This document shows, piece by piece, positions 11,751 to 23,204 of a DNA stretch of 64,000 nt. Under the pieces are notes generated by a model. The model saw nothing but the letters and a program-made list of their open reading frames with translations. It searched no databases and was not told where the DNA came from. Origin of the DNA: Latrodectus hesperus (Eukaryota > Arthropoda > Arachnida > Araneae > Theridiidae); the NCBI GenBank assembly GCA_037975125.1, contig CM075853.1:30684795-30748794 (forward strand), read 5' to 3'. Positions within the stretch are counted from its first letter, which is position 1; every line of letters starts with the position of its first letter. Position numbers and translations under genes: made by a program.

Positions 11751-14128
11751 CTGTAAAATAAAAGGAAAATTTATAAATAAAAATTAACAAACAAGTTTGA
11801 TTTATTTTAGCATATACATCTAGTTATGAAAAATTATTGGTACTATATAATATCTAGTTCATTTTTATACAATACTAAAACAAAACTTGCCTATGTTAGA
11901 CAGTATAAAGATTTAAGGCCGAGATTATCTTAGGGATGACAATTAAGAAGTTGAATATTACTTCTGAGAAATTGAAATTCTATAATTATTTACAATTCAA
12001 TTAAGCAATTTCAATCACATTTTTAAACTTCATTGCTTAATAGCTATTATCAAACTATGAAATACATTATAAATAACAAGTCACTGAGGTAGAATTTGAG
12101 AGGAGTCAAAAAACAAGACAACTTATCTTTCTAAATATGAAGTATTTTTTGATGATTCAATATAAAATTTTGCAATACTTTGACAAAATAAATACATAGA
12201 TACTAACATATTTCAGATGCATATAATAAGAATGGCTTGATGATCCAACATTAAAATTTATAACACCAGATATTTTAAACGTAAATCTCTAAACTGCAGT
12301 TTTTACTAAAGATTACAATTGCCAGAAAGGCAGCATGAAATATTTTAAATCACATAGCAATAAATAAAAAGCACTGTTTCATACACAACAATAATATATA
12401 AAGATATTAATGAAATATTTCAGATAAAATTTTGTTTGGAGGCACATTAAAAAATTATATTTTTCTCTGAAATCTGAGAAAAACTTGAATCAAATTTTAA
12501 AATATGAATTTTAAAGTAATAATTATATACACTATGGAAAATATAAATTAATACTCCAATATTATCAACAACTATATATTCAAATAAGACAACTTTAATT
12601 TAACAAGCATATAATTTTTTTTATTCCTTTGACAAACATTTATATAGATTTTTCCCAAAAAATAACTTTTCATCATTTTATAAAGAAAAAAATAATAAAA
12701 TTTGTTGCTAAACAACTTATAATATGGAAAGAGCTTGCTGGAATTTAATGTCATGACTTTTATATGCTTTTATCAATATTATTCAATCATACAGCCTAAA
12801 TAATCCTAATTATCAAACTTAATAAATATAACAATTTTAACTAAATTAAGGTTGAAAAATACTATGAATCATATAATTGAAATATTTTACAATTAATACT
12901 ATAAATTTATACCAAATTTAATAATTAAAATAAATTTTTACTTGTACATTAACATTGTATACCTTAAAATGTTACCTGTTATTTATATTAGCATAACATA
13001 ATCTGTATTACTAAAATAGGTGGTTTTGTAAAATATATATAGAATATATTATTTTTGCTATATAAATTTTATGAAAAAATAACTTACATGGATATAATGC
13101 ATAGCTACCAATTGTTATAATATATTACTATAAATACTAACTTATACTTATTACTATAAATGCTTAAAACCCTAGTTATAATTGCATGATAATTACTGAC
13201 TATATTAATATATATTTTTCTTTTCATAAATGTATTTAATACAAGAAAATACTATATTTGTTGCTATTAAAATGCATTGAAAATTAGGAATAAATGTTTC
13301 ATCTCCTTAAGGAAAACTTTTTCACTCAATGATTAAAAAAAGATTTCAACTTCTTTCCCATTCTTATTTGTTCATTCAGAATTATATGCAACTCACAAAA
13401 ATTACTCTAAAACTACATTTGATTAAATGCTCATTTAAATAACAAGTATAAAGTTACCATAAGCATTTAATGAAAGAGAATATAGAAACAAAAAATTTAC
13501 AAGGTCTGCTAAATTCTATTGAACGAAATTGCGCATTAAAACAAGTTAATTTGAAGAAATATTTCTAGCATTTTATTTACATCACATAAAATAGAATGAG
13601 AGATTTGAAAAGCAAATTAAAATAAATTAAAAAAGTAAAAAAATAATAAAAGCAAATTAAAAGTGGAAAAAAAAATCGATAGTTAAAATTAATTGTAAAA
13701 TTATCTGCTCTAGAGTATATTTGAATGCAAACTTATGCATACTTAAGCTGTTTTACATTATTATTTATTGACAAAACATTAAAATAAACTACAATCCTGT
13801 GAAGCAAGAATTTATCCTTCAATATTAAATATTATAGTTCAGTAAATCAACCTTACATTTTCTAACAATACTTTTTTTAAAAAAAACTTAAATATATGAT
13901 ATAAAAATTCTTAAGACACACAACAACATAAAAAATATTTATCAGATTAACTGCGCTTTTAATTATAACGATTTTTAATTCAATGTTGATACAGCTGTTC
14001 CAATAAAACAAGATATAATTCCTCAATATAGAAGCAGGACTATTTATATTAAATAAAATGTTCACTTAAAACTAAAAAAAATTAGGAAATAAAAATGATT
14101 TTATAATTTTTCTTCATTTAATATTTAC
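11751..14128. other. AT-rich sequence, presumed leader intron of SCAPER
   Basis: No coding or repeat signature was recognised. Composition is strongly AT with short open frames only. Confidence 0.4.
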
Positions 14129-14270
14129 CACAGAAATATTCTAATACAAGATTTCGTTTCCATTTCATTGTTTACTATGTCCGCATTTTCTTTTGTTTTT
14201 GTTTTCAGTCGGAGGTAAAATTGATTCAATTTTAATAAGCGAATCTTGAGTGGGAAACCGGAAGTAATTT
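14129..14270 (-). promoter_or_regulatory. Candidate SCAPER promoter / leader exon
   Basis: A GC-richer island in AT-rich flanks. It contains ACCGGAAGT at 14257-14265, an exact ETS/GABP-type motif common in promoters of widely expressed animal genes, and further CG dinucleotides at about 14180-14245. A weak donor on the minus strand (CTGTG/GTAAAT, exon end 14129) could join a leader exon to 11750. There is no direct evidence for a transcription start, so this is inference from position and motif. Confidence 0.3.
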
Positions 14271-14832
14271 GCATTATTAATATGTAGTGGGCACACTGCT
14301 TATTTTGCCTATAGTTATTAATTTTTTTCTTAATTTTCAGAATTAAATATTAGATTATAATTCTCTTGAATCACTCACATTAATTCATTTAATAACAATT
14401 CAAGCTTCATACATAAAGTTGATAAATATTTTATTATTTCGATTCATGATGAAGAATTATTTTCAATATCTTTAAATTAATTATTGCGCTAAATATTGTT
14501 ATTTAATATATTTTAAGATGAAATGATAGTTATTTGGCAGAAATTAATTTTCATACCAATAAATTATACATTCAAAATTTCAGTCAAAGATTGCAATTTT
14601 ATGCAATTAATAATTTTCTTCTAAAATAATCTTCTAAAATATAGTATTTCTTAAAGTAACACATTGAAACTACTTAAGTTTAGATTCTAAGGAAAAAATT
14701 TAGGATAATTTTTAACTTGAATGATCAAATTTAAAATACAATATGGTTAGTAATTTTTTTTAATTTTTCAATAATATGATTCTGAAAACTAAAAGTATTT
14801 ATTATATTTTTACAAAGAAAAAAGATCTGATG

Positions 14833-14833
<1 letters not shown>

Positions 14834-14929
<96 letters not shown>

Positions 14930-14932
14930 TAT
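14834..14932. repeat. (AT)n microsatellite
   Basis: About 99 bp of nearly pure AT repeat with one AC interruption near its right end. Confidence 0.98.
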
Positions 14933-15477
14933 TAAAATAAAAAAAATGTTTGATTAAGCCACAAAATATAATCAAATAAATAAGTGACATAAAAGTGTAA
15001 TAATAGTGTAAAAGGAAAATAATTTTACCTAATTTAATATAAAATAAAGTTACATAACCTAAATAATTTTACAATAAATTCAACCAGAAAAAATTTATGC
15101 ATTTGTTAAATTCCTTCACAAAATCAAATCTCACAAGATAAAAGCGTAGTTCACATGGAAAAGCATAATTAATATTTTTATCTTTGCGTAGTACAGTAGA
15201 TGGCTGTTTTTACGAACTCGTGGGAATAGATAAAATAGTTTGTAAAATCTCAAATTCGTAAAGATGGAAAATAAGTGTGATCTTAAAAAAACTTAGATCT
15301 TATAGTATATTAAAAAACCTTTATATTAAACTACTCTCTCTTTATAACTAAATAATAATTAGAAGAAAATTATTCAATACGCTCTACATTAGAAAGACAT
15401 GTAAAATAAAATTCATATTTAAAAAAAATTATTATAATTTTTTTGATGAAAAATCTAATAAAGTAATTTACTTATTT
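14933..15477. other. AT-rich intergenic sequence
   Basis: Nothing recognised. It contains short A-runs only. Confidence 0.5.
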
Positions 15478-15620
15478 TTCCGAGCTCCAGTGGCTCAGTA
15501 GCTTCACGCCGCTTCCCGTAAGCTCAGCAAAGTGAAGCATTATTTGCCGTCTCCTTCACTGGGTTATTGCTGGAACTCCGTGGGTTGGGGACGTGTCCAC
15601 ATTAATATGTGACGTCCATA
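15478..15620 (+). mobile_element. Degenerate tRNA-derived SINE
   Basis: A sharp GC-rich block in AT-rich DNA. Near its left end TGGCTCAGTAG (15491-15501) fits the Pol III A box TRGYNNARNNG, followed by CCCGTAAGC like an anticodon arm. The B box is not recognisable. The block runs into a short AT spacer and then the (AT)n array at 15636. This resembles the SINE-plus-(AT)n arrangement at 28308-28788, but no target duplication was found here. Confidence 0.55.
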
Positions 15621-15633
15621 AATTATTTATATT

Positions 15634-15635
<2 letters not shown>

Positions 15636-15703
<68 letters not shown>
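15636..15703. repeat. (AT)n microsatellite following the SINE-like block
   Basis: About 68 bp of pure AT repeat directly downstream of the SINE-like sequence. It is probably grown from the SINE tail. Confidence 0.97.
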
Positions 15704-15705
<2 letters not shown>

Positions 15706-15803
15706 AATGTATATAATATATTTCTTCTAGATATTTGTTTGAAATCTAGAAGTTCTTTTTTCTTTCTTATTCAATATGTTTTCAATAATTTAATCACCTG
15801 ATA

Positions 15804-15815
15804 GATCATAAGTAT
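15804..15815. repeat. Target site duplication, left
   Basis: GATCATAAGTAT, identical to 16642-16653, bounding the deleted LINE. Confidence 0.88.
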
Positions 15816-16641
15816 CTTCTTCTTCTTCTTCTTCTTAGAATTGGGTTTGTATGTCATTGGGCACCTCTGCTTTTATCAGCATTTTGTACCATTAACTCCA
15901 AACCCAATGCTTCCTAGTTCCATTTGCTCGGGTCACCCACTTTATTAATAAAGTCCGATAACCCTTTAATGGAGTCTAGGTGTAACTCTCTAGTATGGAT
16001 GACGCCTAAAGAAGTTAATCTAGGGAGAGCAAGAGCCTCACATTCATAAATGATATGCTCTGCCGTTCCCCTTGCGCATGACATTTCCAGCAGATAAGGT
16101 CTTGCTGAAACAGTCCCATCTGGTCAGAAAGTCAGACATGCTAGAGATAGCTTCCCGACTTTCACCAGAAGAAGATGGTTTAGAGGTCATTTCTACCTCA
16201 AGCGAAGGATTTATAACTGCCCCTTTACAAGAGTGCCTCTGAGTTCCCTTGTCTTTTTCAGGAAGGTCTACTTCAGAGGCTTCACCTGCAAATGCAGAAA
16301 GGTTTGTTATTACTTGTGTCTTTTCAGCCACAAGATAACAATTAAAAAGCTCAGGTAATATAAGTCCACCCAGCATTGCCTGAGTTACTGGGCAAGGCAA
16401 AATACTCTAGAAGTTCGCCAGGCAACTAGAGGCTCCGTTAAGACACCAATACCGCGGTGCCAATTAGCCCTAGGCACGGAACGCATAACACCAGGGTTTA
16501 CGGGAGCTGGTTCGCGGCCTCTTATTCAATATTCGAGGCTATCCTGTTATTCCTACAGGACTTTCGGCTATCCACCACCTGCCTACGCGCCTGGTGGCTA
16601 GCTCAAGCCCCAGAGGGGTACGCATACCCCCTGGTTCCAGG
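15816..16641 (-). mobile_element. Internally deleted LINE: 5' end joined to 3' end, 826 bp
   Basis: On the minus strand the element starts at 16641 with a GC-rich leader, then an ORF from 16400. That ORF begins MPCPVTQAMLGGLILPELFN and runs 118 codons, with a serine- and glutamate-rich middle, like a LINE ORF1 start. Near 16100 the text changes to a different frame reading GTAEHIIYECEALALPRL, a typical cysteine-histidine tail of LINE ORF2. It ends DPSKWN followed by TAG, a short 3' UTR and an exact (AAG)7 tail (15816-15836). Exact 12-bp direct repeats flank it. The body of ORF1 and almost all of ORF2 are missing, so it must have moved with enzymes from a full-length relative. Confidence 0.8.
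16044..16400 (-). pseudogene. LINE ORF1 N-terminus running out of frame into the ORF2 end
   Basis: A 118-codon frame. The first 90 or so residues are acidic and serine-rich with no zinc knuckle visible. The last 20 codons overlap, in another frame, the ORF2 cysteine-histidine tail, so the deletion junction is near codon 95-100 (around 16100). I do not recognise the ORF1 family by name. Confidence 0.6.
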
Positions 16642-16653
16642 GATCATAAGTAT
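16642..16653. repeat. Target site duplication, right
   Basis: GATCATAAGTAT, the partner of 15804-15815. Confidence 0.88.
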
Positions 16654-16658
16654 AAGTC

Positions 16659-16830
16659 CACATTCAAAAAGTCTTGAAATGAAATTTCGGGGGAGGTAGA
16701 TTTTGATCTTTATTAAAATTCACTAGATGAGTAACGCATTTTCACTCAAATCGTCAGGTAAATGTTCACGTCTTTCTTCAACTACGATTTTATTAAAGCC
16801 TGGAATTGAAATCGTAGTTCTAAGTTTCTC
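16659..16830 (+). repeat. Dispersed repeat, copy 1
   Basis: The sequence starting CACATTCAAAAAGTCTTGAA is partly repeated at 36855 (CACATTCAAAAAGTTCTGAA). Further matching blocks (TCG.. AGTAAAT, CTTTCTTCA, ACGAT..ATTT) occur at similar spacing over about 170 bp in the same orientation. It is an old interspersed repeat of unknown class. Confidence 0.55.
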
Positions 16831-18595
16831 AGGTATAAGAAAAATGGTTTTTATTTATAAGAACCATTTAGTCTTATAAATAAAAAAATCAAAACAAGCA
16901 GAAATTTTATAAGGACTATGTTCAATGCTAAGACAGACATTGATTTGGAAAAAATTTGAAACATACTATTAAAAATCATGCAAGTTTTTTTCTTACACCT
17001 TCATAATTTAAAATAAATTAGACTAATTTAGAGTTTATTATAAATATGATGGATTTAGAACTAAGTAATTTTTATTTTTTAATTCATTTAAAATAAAAAT
17101 AAATTATTCAAAGACAGAAGCCAAAATAAGAAGACGAATGTACTTGCTTTATACTGCATTTATTACTTAAAATAAACTAAGATAAAACAATGAAAGAAAT
17201 GAAAATTATATAATTCATTATAATTTCATGCATTATTCATTATATTTTCATGCATAATGCATCTTCTAATATTTGATAAATCTTAAGATATATTATAAAA
17301 ATGTAAAATATAGTTGTATGATAAATAATATAAGGAATAAAATTAAATAATACATAAGTATACTATATAAATATAAGGAAATAAATGTTTCCAAAACGTG
17401 GGTAGTGAAAATGACAGCGTTTCTAAAACTAGCTAGTATGTTTCAGAGAAACTCCAATAATAATAATAATAATAATAAAAAGAAATGTACTAAAGTACTA
17501 CATGTATGCAGTATTTTTACGAAAAAACAAATTTGAACAATAATACGACATATGTATTAAAACAACCTTGATATTACAGTAGCCCTTTGATTAAACTAAG
17601 AATATCATAAACTAGAGTTTCATTCACTTATCACAGGCAAGAGACATTGTTTTTGACATTGTATTCAGAATGTTACACAAAATCCCAACTGGTTCTTATT
17701 GGTCAAGGATAAATCGTGTTTTTTTTGTTCTGCTTATAACACATCAGGTATGAAACGAAACATGAAAAATTACCTCCTTTTTAACTGTGATTAGGAATGA
17801 ATTTGTCATTAAAATCAGAAGTGTTCAATAATAGTGACATTAATTTTATTGATTCAGAAAGATCTGCTTCAAATTTTGGGGCTTATTTCAATTTTAAAAT
17901 TGCTTTTTTAAGAACTGAAATCTCCAGAGCAGTATATTAGAAATGTACGTAGGCAACAAAAATTCTAATTATAAATAAAATGATCATTTCTATAGAATCA
18001 AAGCAATATTTTTAATAATGAAATTTAAATAAAATATATTAATAAAGAAATTAATGAAATTAAAATAATATATATATGCATAACACGCAATTAAAAATTC
18101 TTCTTTGGCATAAATTGATCTTATTATGCAAAGTCATATAATTGGGGTTTTAGCTTTGATTTTTCCAACATGTTACGATAATTTTTTCTTCATTTAGAAT
18201 CCTTTTTTTATTTTTGAAAATAATGAAGATTAGAAAGTGAACCACATGGATCATTAGCTTAGAAAGATGTGGAGAGACGTTGCGATAGATTAAATAAAGA
18301 AGGATGTTAGCATATCAGTACTGTTGATTGCTATTATTAATATGCTCTCATAATTAATTCTTGTAAATATAGCTTGTTTAAAATTTTTGACATCGAATTA
18401 AGTTATTTAGGAATTGAACAAAAGAAAACTATTGTGTAAATAATCAGATTACTCTAATGAGTGACATCATTGCCTTAGTACTTAATTGAATGGTTCTCTT
18501 TGGCTATTTAAAGTAATTTCATTCGCCTTTTAATCAACAATCACCTTTTAATTTTCAATTAAAATGATTTCATATTTTGTGGTTATTCTTACTTA
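16831..18595. other. AT-rich intergenic sequence with a short (AAT)n
   Basis: An (AAT)n run of about 23 bp is at 17456-17478. Nothing else was recognised. Confidence 0.5.
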
Positions 18596-18855
18596 CAACA
18601 CTTGGACTAGCCAAGCTCGCTATGCCGTTGGCTATGCGAATTTAAGTCAGTAAGGTGCGTCCTTCGTTTAATCAGATTACCACGTATGCGAAAGTACGAC
18701 TTTGTTCTAAACTCCTCCGATAGATGGTACCACCAGAAGATCCACTTCCTCAATTTTGACTTTGATCTGAAGGGGGAGCAAATTTTCTCCACATGGTAAC
18801 TGCTTAACGCTTTTGATTCCACAGATTTAAGGAGTACGTATACCACATATTATAT
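18596..18855 (-). mobile_element. SINE body, headless copy of the 28.4-28.8 kb family
   Basis: It matches 28422-28695 over about 250 bp. Shared blocks include ACACTTGGAC near the left end, TTTAATCAGA, CAATTTTGACTTTGATCTG and AATTTTCTCCA. In minus orientation the tRNA-like head present at 28700-28788 is absent, so this copy is 5'-truncated. The 79-codon open frame here is a by-product of the SINE sequence. Confidence 0.8.
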
Positions 18856-20779
18856 CATGTAATTACACTTATAAGATTGTGTATAAAAATTTTATTTGCT
18901 CAAAATAATGAAATTACTAATGTAAAAACCAGTGGCTTGGTGATTTCTTCTTTACCAATTAAATAAAAATATATGGCAGCCGCTGTCAATTATTCTAGTT
19001 TCCTTCAAATATAAAGGGACTTCACTCATTAAAATTTTATTTTAGGTACTTCCTCTAAGCAATATTTCTTAGTACATTTCTCAATAATTTTCATATCATA
19101 CTCTGTTGCCAAATTCGTAGATGAGTCTTTAAATTACATTTAACATTTAATGCTAACGTGGACATTGAAATTTTGAATAATTTTTAATCAACTACAATTA
19201 AAGAAATTTTTTCTTACAACAGGCATTGCGTAACGCTTATTATATTTGTGGCCTTCTTTTAAGTGGGACCAAGAAGGAAATTTAACAAATACGAACCTGA
19301 TGATTATTCTTTTTTATACTAAATTGTAGCTAAGAAAGCTCACAGATGCACTCAATGCATATTTGAATTCTCATTCATCAATAAGTTTAATCAAATTTTC
19401 ATCCTTCATCGTTGATGCCCAATGTTATTGCAAGATTTCAGATCTAGTTAAGATCTAGTTGATTTAGGATTATTTTCTAGTCGATTTCTGGAAATTCTAG
19501 AATCTTCCTTGATAAAGCAATACACATATACTGGCGTCCCTAAAAATGCATTACCCTATAATTCGTCATTAAGTTTTCATAATAATGCTAAGTTCTTCAC
19601 TAAATCTTTATTTCAATTTAAAGCTGTTTATGAATCTTTCTGTTTCATCACAAGACTATATTTCTCTATTATTTGTTGATAAAATACTAAATGACTGTGC
19701 ACATCAAGATCTTCCATTTTTTAATGCTTTTGGACATCTTTCATATAACTCAACACAGGTTGCTAGAAACTCAAACAATATTGAAATGAAAATGCATTGC
19801 AAATAAATAAATAAATAAATAGATAAATAAAATTCTGACACCTCTTTTACGTATAATTAAAATAACATCTATGGGAGGCATATTATGAAATACTAAGCCA
19901 AAAAATTTTCGTCTTCTTTAAGTGAACATTTATTTCCCCAACTCAAATAAAAATTCAAATAAATACCGATAATTCCAGATTTGAGCTGCAGAGAATAATA
20001 ATTAAGTTACCTTTTAATATAATAGGTTAAAAAATTTCAAAACCAAAGTATATGCTTAACTAATTATTTTGTATGTAAATAAACGAATATTTTAAGGAAA
20101 TACAAGAAGTAACAAATGTCTTGCATATGTAGGTATACTGTAATATAATATTTAAAGTTCAATACCTATAAAATTACTGTCAACATTTTCAACTAGCATC
20201 AGTATAACAATTTACGCTATTCTTAATCGATTTGTTCATTAAGAATCAATTTTCGTGATCAGACACCATTATTTATGTTCAAATGAATAAATTTGGCCGG
20301 TGAAAGGAGGTTGAAATATATATTCCTTTTATCAAAATTTTAGAGGAATGATGTATGGACTAAGCATTCTTTTCTAAAAATTGATAAAAATATTTCTATC
20401 CACTGACACTTTATTCTTCATTTGATGGCTCCTATTGTTCAAAAAAAGCAGATCGTGCCAACAAAAATAATATATAACATAATGTAATATATAATCTGTG
20501 TGTAATATATAAATAAAATATAACCTGTGTCATTCAACTAATTCCCTAAAAGACAATATTTTACAGCAGGAAATACGATGCTATGTTTTGTTAGTGATAG
20601 TGGCAATGCATAGTTGCACTGAAAAGTTATATTTTACCAGTACAGTACAATTCAAAGCCCTGATATATAAAAACTTTTCATTTGTAAACTACTTTTTGAA
20701 ATTCAATTAAAATACCATTACAATCAATGCTATTTAATTAATGTGTATTGTGGCTTATCTCTGCTTGTTGACAGTAGCA
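18856..20779. other. AT-rich intergenic sequence, nothing recognised
   Basis: A 73-codon open frame at 19585-19806 has no recognisable domain or splice context. A short ATAA-type tandem run is at 19802-19830. Confidence 0.5.
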
Positions 20780-21040
20780 TCAAACCAGGTCCATGAGCCT
20801 GAACGCCTTCAAGCAATGGAAAACAGTCTCAGGGCTCGAGAATAACTGGCATTTATTTAAACCGATGCCGGCCAAAATATGGGCAGGAGCAGCTTTAGTC
20901 AAATTACATTTTGGACACAGGAGATAAAATTTGTGGCCCGTCACATGACATTGTACACGAGTGTGTATACTTCGAACTCTCGCAACAGTTGTATGCTCGC
21001 GCCTGCTGCCAACCTCAATCAGAATAGCACCAGACCATTT
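20780..21040 (-). mobile_element. LINE ORF2 C-terminal fragment
   Basis: The minus strand reads KWSGAILIEVGSRREHTTVA, then CHVTGHKFYLLCPKCNLTKA, then APAHILAGIGL and ETVFHCLKAFRLMDLV before a TGA at 20780-20782. The CPKCN...AHIL pattern is the cysteine-histidine tail seen at the end of many arthropod LINE polyproteins. The block is GC-richer than its flanks. It is about 87 codons without a stop and has no adjoining RT, so it is a short 5'-truncated insertion. Confidence 0.65.
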
Positions 21041-21919
21041 AATTAATGATACTCATTTGGAATAACTAAGAAGGAATTCTATAGTTAAGTTTATCTACAT
21101 CAGATAAAACAACTCCAGAGAATTTGTTACTCCTGATACGAAGAAAACATTAGTTCGAATAATCTATAAAGTTGACATAAAAATTTTTATTTCTGATATA
21201 ATATAAAAATTTTTAAATGAACAAAATGAGCCCACAAAATAAACTTGCTCTTTTAACCGTATTGTATACATAGCTATAATATTTAAAATAAACTATATTC
21301 GTGTTATATAAATAATTATTTCAATTATTTAAAATTTATCAAAAATGAATGCCATTTTGTAAATTTGAAGATTAAAAATAGTCTGTATGGTACTTTCATG
21401 TGTGGTACTTTCATTTTATAACAAGTCTAAAATAATTGAACTATACATATTGTTATTTGGTTATCGGTGGATTGCACTAAATTTTGTAAATACTCCTTTG
21501 ATTAAAAAATTTAAAAAAATTCAAAAAGCTAAGCAAGATGATAAATATTTATATTTTAAAATTCAAAAAAACTTTAATTCTATTTAGGAAGAAATCGGAA
21601 ACTATTTGGTTTTTTTTCTCCTATTATGTGTTTAATTCATTTATTTAGAATTTTTGTATGTAAATAAACATACCACTTTAAAAAGAATTCAATATCAGTA
21701 TTTTCGCTTTCGTTGCTTTTGCAGTTTTGCTTGCAGTTTTTTTCCCTCTATGTTCTGTAAGCAATTCCTTATTCAAACATTCATTTTGGATGTATATTTA
21801 AACTTTTTTCGTAATTGATTCACCTGACTTCAAGCATTTTTTTGAAGACTTGGTACTTAAAATTTCTGAAGTTTATAATAAGGAAGTCTGCAATCACTTT
21901 CCATCAAACCATATGTGAT

Positions 21920-21999
21920 AAATAATATCAAATATCTATAAACTAGATATTTGATAACTAAATAATGTCAAATATTTATAAACTAGATATTTGATACCT
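21920..21999. repeat. Tandem dimer of a 40-bp unit, each a hairpin
   Basis: The two 40-bp copies (21920-21959, 21960-21999) differ at about three positions. Each contains ATCAAATAT or GTCAAATAT facing ATATTTGAT around an ACTAG centre, so each can fold. Confidence 0.85.
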
Positions 22000-23190
22000 T
22001 CAGACTCATGGCTTATGATTATTTAGAAAAATTGTTCTAATGAAAATTTGTTATAAAATAATACTTTTAATAAAATTACTATTGAATTATTGTTACAAAT
22101 AATTTATGAGGAAGAATACAGTTCTTTTATATTAATAAACGGCGTTTCAGCAAACAAATTTGATGATAACAATATTAATGATTAAAGTTTCGATGATAAA
22201 AAGTATATAATATTTTCAATTATTATTTTCATATTATTTTACTCAAATAACTGTATTGCTAAAAATACCATAATGATTTTGCTGTAATGGTAAAATTTTA
22301 AAGATTCCGTTGCTCAGAAATAATTTTGCATTTTATTACTTAGAAATTATTAGGAAAGTTTTTAATTAATAAAACTAATTAGTGATCTAATGTTTCCGAG
22401 TAAATAATTATGAAAAATTGATATTATGTTTACAAATATTTAATTCTGCTGGTCATAATATATATTTCAAATGAGATGAAAATAACTACCTTCGAATGAT
22501 TTAAAACATTTTGAAATACATGTGGACATTTCGAAACATAAGGCATGAAAGAATATTATCATTACTTAATAAAAAAAGGATAAGGAACTTAAAAAAAAGA
22601 TAAGAATTATAAAAGGATAAGTAAAAATGACAATTGTAGAAACTTTAAGAATAATTATACAAAAAATAAAATTTAATCATTCTCTTATATGAAAACTAAG
22701 AATAAAAGCAATTTTTCACTGTTAAGTACTCTATCCTAAAATATTCAGGCCATCTTTATGTTATTTAAATAATAAAATAATCCCTTAACCTCATATTAAA
22801 AATACATTTAACATCATCATAACTTTTTGCTAAGAAAAGTATTATTTTTATAATGGAAAACAATAATTTTTCTTTTTACTAATTGCATGAATTACAGAAC
22901 CATTAAATCCTTTGTTAACATATAATCAGTTTCATTTCCAGTTACAAATTTGAAGTCGTAGATAACTTTATAGTTAAATTCGATATTTATCATTAAAAAA
23001 ATATTTATTTGATAAACAGACAAAAATATTTAAAATTAAGAAATGCGGTTTGGTTTTCAGTTACAATGTTAGTTACTTAAAATTCATAACAAACTATTTA
23101 AATTTCAGGCATAAGTATTTGTGTACAATTTTATAACAATGTAAACGACAGTTCTTTGAAAAAAAATAACATAAAACCTTTTTTAGTCAG

Positions 23191-23204
23191 CCGCTAGATG
23201 GCAG
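23191..23204 (+). promoter_or_regulatory. CTCF-like motif
   Basis: CCGCTAGATGGCAG matches the animal CTCF core (CCxSYAGRKGGCAS) at all but one loosely constrained position, in an otherwise AT-rich region where such GC-rich 14-mers are rare. It may mark an insulator. A single motif is weak evidence. Confidence 0.35.

Noticed and set aside
14205..14225. A plus-strand micro-exon (TTTTCAG then TCGGAG then GTAAAA)
   Set aside because: A 6-base exon with no partner exons is not supportable. The splice-like text is probably chance.
16457..16699. 80-codon plus-strand open frame
   Set aside because: It is antisense to the LINE leader and crosses the target duplication, so it cannot be an ancestral gene.
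18607..18846. 79-codon minus-strand open frame
   Set aside because: It lies wholly within a SINE body that also occurs, with frame breaks, at 28422-28695.
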